DNA from: Bdellovibrionota bacterium
GTDB lineage: Bacteria > Bdellovibrionota_G > JALEGL01 > DATDPG01
Assembly: GCA_035292885.1 (NCBI GenBank)
Contig: DATDPG010000045.1
Span: forward strand, 1-37,207
Direction of reading: 5' to 3'
Length of the DNA stretch: 37,207 nt
A program made the translations under genes and the position numbers. Below, in pieces: positions 31,511 through 37,207 of this stretch; the first letter of the stretch is position 1, and each line of letters opens with the position of its first letter. The notes beneath the pieces are model-generated. The model did not search any database. It was not told the origin of the DNA and worked only from the letters and a program-made list of their open reading frames with translations.

Positions 31511-33247
31511 TCAAGTGGTTGACGGGCCGCCGTCCCCTCGAGCAGTCCCGACGGATATCGGAAGGAGAAAAATGAATCGCGTTCCCTTCCCGATTTCGCT
31601 CTGAACATCAAGATAGCCGCCCATATTCTGAACGAGATTCAAGCTGATGAAGAGACCGAGACCGGTTCCCTTTCCGGGCGGCTTGGTCGTGTAAAATGGA
31701 TCGAAGATCTTGGTCAATTCATCCAAAGGGATGCCGGGACCGTTGTCTTCGACGACGGTTTGGATCACCTCTCCGCTTTCACTGAACAGAAATGCCGGCA
31801 GCCCGGCGCGTTCGGAGCGCATTTCTTCGACATCCACGCCGCCTGTGTCTTCCCTTCGGCGTCTCTGACGCAGTTCCAAAATTCCCGGCCGAGCGGAATC
31901 CCCGCGGCGCGTTCGCGCACGGAAGAGCGTGCCGAGCGGCTGCTCACGCAAGCGCTGAATGGACAATCGCTGCGTCCGAACCACGATGATCCCTTGATCG
32001 CCCAACACCTGCACCGCGTTGAGAACCAGATTCCAAAGCACCTGGCGCAAGGGATCCGGATCCAAAGGAATCAGAGGTACGTCGGCCGACAGTTCCAGGC
32101 GAATCGTCAGACCCGGAGAGATTCCGTGCCCTTGAACTCCCTCCACCGCGGAACGTATGACATCATTAATATCGCAAGGATCGGGATTGGCCGCCTGAGG
32201 CCGGGCGTACTCCAAGAGTTGCCGCACGATTCGGCTGATTCGTGTCAGTTCGGATTCGCATCGGGCCAGAAGCTCCGTGGTCTCCGAATCTTGGGTCACC
32301 GATTTGAGAAGAGAGAGATACCCTAGTACCGCTCCCAAGGGATTTCCCACTTCGTGGGCAACACCTGCGGCCAACCGGCCGACACTCGCCAGCTTCTCTC
32401 CCCGGAGCAATGCGTTCTGGGCTTCCTCCAGTTTCTGATTGAGGTTCTCGAGGGATTGCGCGTAGTCGGCAAGTTTTTCTTGGTCGGTGAGCAGGTGGCG
32501 CCTCATCAAATCGAGTGCCGCCCCCAGTCTCCCGATTTCGTTATCTCGGACGACGGGTACCGGCCGGCCGGTGTCCCCGGCGGCGATCGCTTCCGCGGCC
32601 CGTTCAATTTGTTGCAACGGATTGACGACGACGTGCCGTATCAACCGGTACCCGAACAGAAGAAGGACCCCCGCGAACGCGATGACGAACATGATGATCG
32701 CGACGGCGACTTTTCGGAATCCCTCCCGAGCGGAATGATCGGGAAAGCTCAGACTCAAAATTCCCACCGGCTCCTTTTTTGGTTGGACGGAAAGAAAAAC
32801 GGTAATCGCCTCGTTCCGCTCCACCACCACGCGCGGAGCGATCGGAAGAGTTGAAAGGAAATTTCTTTCCGTCAGATTCACCTGCGGCTCCGTCCCCCCG
32901 CGCCAGCGCCCGGAAGCGGAAAACAGATTCCACTGCTTGACTCCCGAGGGATACCCGCCGCGTACCGCCATTCGTTTGATCGTGGATTCGATCCCGCCGT
33001 CGGACCGCGTCGGATCCCAAGTCCGCTCGACCAGTTCCAGGACGGCGCGAGCGACGGCTTGAGCGTTCTGAACCGCCTGGGCCCGCAAAAGATCTTCGGA
33101 AATCTTGAGGCCGATCGATCCCACGATCAATACCGACACGATCGCCAATACGCCCAAATACCAGACGATTTCTCGTTGCAGTCGCCCGCTCGCGATTTGG
33201 GAACGTTCGGTAATCCAGTCCAGTTTCATCGTTCGCCGTGAAGACAT
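31511..33247 (-). CDS. Membrane sensor histidine kinase with HAMP domain (PilS/NtrB-like partner candidate)
   Basis: The 578-residue kinase has TM1 (about 28-48), a periplasmic sensor region (50-178), TM2 (180-200) and a HAMP linker (to about 255). The H box GVAHEVGNPLGAVLGY carries His298, followed by N box VLWNLVLNAVQVL, G1 DNGPGIP, F box FDPFYTTKPPG and G2 GKGTGLGLF. All catalytic boxes are intact. An unusual Arg/Glu-rich insertion of about 60 residues sits between the N and G1 boxes (431-491). It is separated from the response regulator by the TMTC-like gene, yet a remnant of its own 3' end lies right next to that regulator, so the two were probably once neighbours. ATG 33247 is used; ATG 33229 is possible. 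Confidence 0.92.
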   Translation of the reverse strand: MSSRRTMKLDWITERSQIASGRLQREIVWYLGVLAIVSVLIVGSIGLKISEDLLRAQAVQNAQAVARAVLELVERTWDPTRSDGGIESTIKRMAVRGGYPSGVKQWNLFSASGRWRGGTEPQVNLTERNFLSTLPIAPRVVVERNEAITVFLSVQPKKEPVGILSLSFPDHSAREGFRKVAVAIIMFVIAFAGVLLLFGYRLIRHVVVNPLQQIERAAEAIAAGDTGRPVPVVRDNEIGRLGAALDLMRRHLLTDQEKLADYAQSLENLNQKLEEAQNALLRGEKLASVGRLAAGVAHEVGNPLGAVLGYLSLLKSVTQDSETTELLARCESELTRISRIVRQLLEYARPQAANPDPCDINDVIRSAVEGVQGHGISPGLTIRLELSADVPLIPLDPDPLRQVLWNLVLNAVQVLGDQGIIVVRTQRLSIQRLREQPLGTLFRARTRRGDSARPGILELRQRRRREDTGGVDVEEMRSERAGLPAFLFSESGEVIQTVVEDNGPGIPLDELTKIFDPFYTTKPPGKGTGLGLFISLNLVQNMGGYLDVQSEIGKGTRFIFLLPISVGTARGDGGPSTT

Positions 33248-33337
33248 TACGGAACCGGCTCGCTTCGCGCAAAGGAACTTTGCACGTCCGTAAACGGTGA
33301 GTTAGGCTTTCGTAGAACCCATTTCGCAAGGAGCTTT

Positions 33338-33907
33338 ATGTCCAATGAACGCAGGAGCCGGAAGTTCATCAACAGCTGGGCGCAGGTTTCGATGGCCGCT
33401 GAAATCGTTCTCCATGCCTTGCTGTTGGTCGCTCTAATAGCCTTAATCCTTTTTGCGTGGCCGTTTGCGGGCATGTTGAGCCCGTATAGCCTCGAAGATC
33501 ATCAGGCGATCGCGAAGGAGCTCTTCCTTCTCAACTATTCCAAGTGGCCGCTCTTCGTTGCATTGGCCGTCTTCGTGGGATTCGTGAGTATCCTCTTTAC
33601 GCATCATATCGTCGGCCCGGGGTACAAGTTCGAACGGGCCTTGGGCGAACTCATGGAAAGAAATTTGGATGTCTCCATCACGCTTCGAAAATGGGACTAT
33701 TTTCGAGAAATTCAAGACGGTCTCAATCGAGTCGTCACGCGCTGGCGGGAAGACCTCGGAAAAGTGTCCCGGGACCAAAAAAAGGCGCTTTCTCTGATCC
33801 GCGATCTGCGCGGAAAAACACTCACCGCGGAAAAAGGGGAAGAAATCGAACAGCTCTTGCTCTCGATCGGAGTCATTACCGACAGTTACAAGGGTTTTTC
33901 AGTTTAA
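33338..33907 (+). CDS. HAMP-like two-helix membrane protein of unknown function
   Basis: The 189-residue protein has two membrane helices (about 24-46 and 72-92). A HAMP-like linker follows, with VGPGYKFERALGELMERNLDVSI and LRKWDYFREIQDGLNRVVTRW, then a coiled helix (to about 170). It resembles the N-terminal part of chemoreceptors and sensor kinases but has no signalling or kinase domain. It starts with ATG after CAAGGAG. It is divergent from the kinase and overlaps the end of the prepilin peptidase gene by 4 bp. A role as an accessory to the neighbouring sensor is possible. Its length is consistent with a complete small gene. Confidence 0.7.
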   Translation: MSNERRSRKFINSWAQVSMAAEIVLHALLLVALIALILFAWPFAGMLSPYSLEDHQAIAKELFLLNYSKWPLFVALAVFVGFVSILFTHHIVGPGYKFERALGELMERNLDVSITLRKWDYFREIQDGLNRVVTRWREDLGKVSRDQKKALSLIRDLRGKTLTAEKGEEIEQLLLSIGVITDSYKGFSV

Positions 33908-34692
33908 CGCGTCAAGACTCGATACATCCATTCCTGCCCGCCCAAAGCGTAGAGCAGGAGGCCGAGACAGAGAAAGGGTCCAAAGGGTATCGGGTACTTC
34001 GTCGTTTTCCCGCGAAAAACCACAAGCGAAACGCCTACCAACGAGCCGAATAGCGATCCGTAAAACAGAGAGGTGAGAACCCCTCCCACTCCGGCGTGGG
34101 CGCCAAATCCCGCCAGCAATTTGACATCGCCGAGGCCGATCCCTTCGCGATCGGTCACTTTTTCGTAGGCCCACCCCACCCCCCAGAGCAGGCCGGCGCC
34201 AGACACGGCTCCAATGACCGCTTCCACGGGAGCTACATTCCAATCGAAACCGATCCAATGCGCCCCGAAGGCGACGACGAGGCCGATCCCGATGGCGGAT
34301 ATGGAAATCGAGTTCGGAATGATTCGATGTTCGAAATCAATCGCGCTGACGGTCACCAGCGCGGCCGAAAAAAAGAAATAATAGACGCTCGCAAAACCGA
34401 CCCCGCGCGTGCGCACCAGCCACCAGGCGATTCCTCCGATCGTCAGCTCAATCCAAAAATAACGGCTTCCAAACGCGGTTCCGCATCGACGGCAACGTCC
34501 GTGGAGCAAGACATAGCTAAGCAACGGGATGTTGTCGTAGAAACGAATCAGGGAACCGCAGCGGGTGCAGCGGGAGCGCGGAAAAATGATCGAGAGATCG
34601 CGCGGAAGACGATAGATGCAGGCATTTGCAAAGCTGCCCACGACGGAGCCGAATAGAAAACCAAACAGTTGCAATGTGGCGGATTCGCTCAT
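33904..34692 (-). CDS. pilD: Type IV prepilin peptidase (A24 aspartic protease)
   Basis: The 262-residue polytopic protein starts with FGFLFGSVVGSFANACIYRL. Two CxxC pairs follow (RCTRCGSLIRFYDNIPLLSY and GRCRRCG). The two catalytic aspartates lie in SAIDFEHRIIPN and in GIGLGDVKLLAGFG. It cuts prepilins after Gly at the GFTLVE site and N-methylates them. Both activities fit, as the CxxC pairs go with the bifunctional form. ATG 34692 is chosen, since the longer frame upstream is not membrane-like. The prepilin at 27489-28202 is a likely substrate. It follows the small membrane protein gene by 7 bp. Confidence 0.95.
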   Translation of the reverse strand: MSESATLQLFGFLFGSVVGSFANACIYRLPRDLSIIFPRSRCTRCGSLIRFYDNIPLLSYVLLHGRCRRCGTAFGSRYFWIELTIGGIAWWLVRTRGVGFASVYYFFFSAALVTVSAIDFEHRIIPNSISISAIGIGLVVAFGAHWIGFDWNVAPVEAVIGAVSGAGLLWGVGWAYEKVTDREGIGLGDVKLLAGFGAHAGVGGVLTSLFYGSLFGSLVGVSLVVFRGKTTKYPIPFGPFLCLGLLLYALGGQEWMYRVLTR

Positions 34693-34699
34693 CGAATCG

Positions 34700-34885
34700 T
34701 CAGTGAAAGAAGTTCGGAATCGAGAATTGCAGGATGCCAGCCCAGCACAGGAGAAGGCTGCCGGTCGCCAGGATCGCCCACGGCAAAACTCCCCACCCGT
34801 CCCGATGCGAGGAACGGTAAAGCCCCGTGAAAAAGCCGGCCGCGCCGATGACGATCCCCGCAACGTCCAACATTTTCTGGATCAT
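34700..34885 (-). CDS. Small two-helix membrane protein
   Basis: The 61-residue protein has two hydrophobic helices (about 7-22 and 34-53), joined by a charged loop (YRSSHRDGWG). The ATG overlaps the stop of the upstream gene as ATGA, and prepilin peptidase follows 7 bp later. That tight fit makes it a likely real gene. I recognise no family. Confidence 0.65.
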   Translation of the reverse strand: MIQKMLDVAGIVIGAAGFFTGLYRSSHRDGWGVLPWAILATGSLLLCWAGILQFSIPNFFH

Positions 34886-37206
34886 GGGGTCACCATTTCC
34901 GCCAGCCGATCCTCACCTCGATTTCGAAATCGTTCCGCCAATTCACGACGGTAGGTTTGCGTCTTCGCCGTGGGACCGAGGTGCGCGAGAATGCCTTCGG
35001 ACGATTTCGAAAGAATCCGATCGTTCATTTCGGCGGTGCGTTGGTGAAGGGAAAGAGGCGCACGAAATTCCACGAAGGCGTTATCGTCCGTATTCAAAGG
35101 TGCCTCGCCCGCAAAACGGGCTATGCCTTCCGGACCCATCAGAAAGCGGCCCAGAAGATCGATTCCCCGGTTCAGACCGATTTCGGCCAACTCCCGCTTC
35201 AACAGGGGAGAAGTCCATCGTGAACTCGTTAAATCCGGATGCAGGTAGATGTTTCCCTCGCTACCGATGAGAAGAAGATCATAACCTTCGACCGATTCAA
35301 ACACCAAAACATGGCCAAAAACGGATGCAAAGGTTTTGAGAATAGATCCGACCAAGGTTCTCGACATCCCGTAAATTGGCAGCCATTGGCACATCACGCC
35401 CCCCTCTTCCAACCTTCCTCGCGCCATCTGAAAAAATTCCCGCGTAAAGAGCGGCGCCACGCCGCTCATCCAGGGATTCGAGGGTTCCGACGTGATGACA
35501 TCGAATTTTTCTCGGCGGGTGGCCAGAAAATGCCGGGCATCGGTCAGAACAATTCGGTGTTCCGGCGGTTTCAAGGGACCGAAATTGACCTCGCTAAAAT
35601 AGCGAGAAGCTTCCAGAACCGCGGGCTCGATTTCAACGGCTGTGACATGCGCACCTTGAAAAAGAGAGGCCACGCCGGCCGTAACGCCGCTTGCCAGACC
35701 GATGACCAGAACCGTGCGGGTCTCTTTCGAGAGACTTAAAGGCAGCGCTCCCAGCAGAACCTGCGTCGAGCGATCGCCATGGATACTGGCATCCGCCTTG
35801 CCGTCGATCGACAAGATCCGATCGTTTTTCGTTTCGATTACGGCAACCGTGGAGCTGATCCCTTCCCGATAGTAGATCACTTTTCCGACTTCAATCTGAG
35901 CATGTCCGCCGCTCAAGGCTTCTCCCACGGCGTATTTGTAAACCCCGCTGGCCAAGACTCCCTGATCCCAAAATCGGGGTCCGTTGAAAAAGCAAACCAT
36001 CAGATAAACTCCCGATGAAACGATAAGGGCGGTTCGAATAGAGCGATTTCCCCAGATCGGACTTTTTCGGAGGAGAAGCAGTCCGATTCCGAGATGAAAA
36101 AAAATGATCGTCAGTAAAATCGGTAGAAAACCGAACCGAGGAATGGCGATCAAACCGGCCGCCACGGATCCGACGATGGAACCGACGGAATTCGCGCCAA
36201 AAACCCAGGCGGCGTTTCGTGCGAGATTTTGCGGGCCCGGTCCGTCGTCGGCAGCCTTGTCGTTGCGCACAACAACCAATGGAACCAAGACGCCATGCAG
36301 AAGCGCGGGGATCAAAAGCATTCCCGCGGACAAGGACAATTCGATCAGACGCAATCCGAGCGAATGCGGTCGGAATAGATTGACGAGGCCGACGAACAGA
36401 TAGGGTGCCAGGCCGTACAAGATCGCGCTCAAACCGACGGCGTAGCCCAAGCTTAATAGGATCGCGGGAAGGGCGGTTTCGCGCGTCGCGCGTTTTAAGA
36501 CTTTCGGAACCAGAAAGCTTCCGACCCCAATCGAAAGAAGATAGACAAAGAGGACCAATCCCAACGCAAATACCGACGGGCCCAACAGGAGGCCGAGTAG
36601 CCTTGTCCAGACCACTTCCAAGGCGAGCGAGGCCATGCCACCCCATAGCGCAACCCCTAAATCGACCTTCGTCAATGCACGTCCAACTCCCTTTCCGACC
36701 GCTTCCCGCCGCGCGAGCCCCGGGTCGCCCGTCTTCCAAAGCGGGCAGGCGCCAAGCGCCGCCGCCACCAAGCAAATGGCCGCGAACGTTTCGGTCCCGC
36801 GCACACCGAGCGCCGGAATCACCCAAAAGGATGCGACCAACGCCCCAAAGGCTCCGCCGGCTGTGTTGATCCCGTAAACGGAACCAACCACCCGATCGTT
36901 GGCCCATGCCGACTCTTTGAGTCCCGCGATGACAAGAGGTGTCGTGATTCCCATGAACAGTGTGGGCAAGAGAAGAATGGGTACGACCATCCAGGGTAAT
37001 TGCGCGACACCTTGGGCCCGAAGCCAAGTTGAAACGCCGATCCCGCTCGCAGCAGTCAGAAAAGTGACGAGCGCGTAAGCCGCAAACGGTCTTGTGACCT
37101 TCGGTATCCATCGGCCTGCAAACGCGCTCCCCAACGCCAAGCCGGCCATGAACGCGGCAAAAATCGCCGTGGTCGCCAACGTCGTGGTGCCCAAAATGAG
37201 AATCGC
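34882..37206 (-). CDS. Fused membrane/spermidine-synthase-like protein (5' end beyond right window edge)
   Basis: The frame is open to the right edge, so the first residues are missing. About 775 residues are visible. The N-terminal part (to about 405) is a multi-helix membrane region with FMAGLALGSAFAGRW, GSVYGINTAGGAFGALVASF and GANSVGSIVGSVAAGL, which resembles MFS-type spermidine synthase fusions. The soluble part has the SAM fold start VLVIGLASGVTAGVASLF, VTAVEIEPAV, TDARHFLATRREKFDVITSE and PSNPWMSGVAPLFTREFF. This matches the aminopropyltransferase-like (SpeE) domain. Members with this fusion have no proven substrate. It precedes a small membrane protein and prepilin peptidase, in one coupled run. 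A link to polyamine or membrane modification is unproven. Confidence 0.85.
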   Translation of the reverse strand, partial: AILILGTTTLATTAIFAAFMAGLALGSAFAGRWIPKVTRPFAAYALVTFLTAASGIGVSTWLRAQGVAQLPWMVVPILLLPTLFMGITTPLVIAGLKESAWANDRVVGSVYGINTAGGAFGALVASFWVIPALGVRGTETFAAICLVAAALGACPLWKTGDPGLARREAVGKGVGRALTKVDLGVALWGGMASLALEVVWTRLLGLLLGPSVFALGLVLFVYLLSIGVGSFLVPKVLKRATRETALPAILLSLGYAVGLSAILYGLAPYLFVGLVNLFRPHSLGLRLIELSLSAGMLLIPALLHGVLVPLVVVRNDKAADDGPGPQNLARNAAWVFGANSVGSIVGSVAAGLIAIPRFGFLPILLTIIFFHLGIGLLLLRKSPIWGNRSIRTALIVSSGVYLMVCFFNGPRFWDQGVLASGVYKYAVGEALSGGHAQIEVGKVIYYREGISSTVAVIETKNDRILSIDGKADASIHGDRSTQVLLGALPLSLSKETRTVLVIGLASGVTAGVASLFQGAHVTAVEIEPAVLEASRYFSEVNFGPLKPPEHRIVLTDARHFLATRREKFDVITSEPSNPWMSGVAPLFTREFFQMARGRLEEGGVMCQWLPIYGMSRTLVGSILKTFASVFGHVLVFESVEGYDLLLIGSEGNIYLHPDLTSSRWTSPLLKRELAEIGLNRGIDLLGRFLMGPEGIARFAGEAPLNTDDNAFVEFRAPLSLHQRTAEMNDRILSKSSEGILAHLGPTAKTQTYRRELAERFRNRGEDRLAEMVTP

Positions 37207-37207
37207 G

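Noticed and set aside
31462-31575. A 37-codon frame with three ATG in a row straight after the TMTC-like stop
   Set aside because: Its second half lies antisense to the 3' end of the kinase gene, and no ribosome-binding site or family is visible.

Overview
The window looks like part of a chromosome from a Gram-negative bacterium of the broad former-Deltaproteobacteria type, probably from an uncultured lineage. The reasons are lipoproteins and an outer-membrane beta-barrel, type IV pilus genes (prepilin peptidase, PilV-like prepilin, PilF-like lipoprotein, PilR-type regulator), very large TPR proteins, an exported matrixin-type protease, and a tmRNA tag that resembles the myxobacterial type. 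G+C looks to be in the mid-50s by eye. I cannot assign a species.

Layout. 1-453: the right end of an integrated element, with the C-terminal part of a tyrosine recombinase pointing at the 3' end of a tmRNA gene (ssrA, 453-801, minus strand). 921-1995: a lysine-rich, charge-segregated protein overlapping a small P-loop kinase. 2000-5822: a minus-strand operon for exported proteins (SH3/beta-barrel protein, secreted protein, matrixin-type protease). 5944-7673: two lipoproteins, DUF2914 and a tandem galactose-binding-like protein. 7675-14347: a minus-strand TPR block with a 1543-residue exported TPR protein, a shortened RodZ-like protein, a PilF-like TPR lipoprotein and an unknown protein. 14709-18077: a TMTC-like membrane glycosyltransferase on the plus strand, then mtnP and rlmN on the minus strand. 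18151-19170: a Fic AMP-transferase behind a palindromic operator-like sequence. 19299-23977: a tightly coupled TCA-cycle operon icd-mdh-sucC-sucD-ndk with a good sigma70-type promoter. 24183-37206: two divergent TMTC-like genes, a PilV-like prepilin, a sigma54-type response regulator, a histidine kinase remnant, a fourth TMTC-like gene, an intact histidine kinase, a HAMP-like membrane protein, prepilin peptidase, a small membrane protein, and a membrane protein fused to a spermidine-synthase-like domain that runs off the right edge.

The most unusual signal is the combination of four divergent TMTC-like (membrane GT-C fold plus TPR) genes with type IV pilus genes. One of them sits between a two-component regulator and its kinase, flanked on both sides by copies of the kinase 3' end. 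This points to expansion and local rearrangement of a predicted protein O-glycosylation family at pilus loci. Other points of interest are a probable CTG start codon with a strong ribosome-binding site, an outer-membrane protein gene with no ordinary start that fits its signal peptide, and an 18-bp palindrome plus triple repeat in front of the Fic gene.
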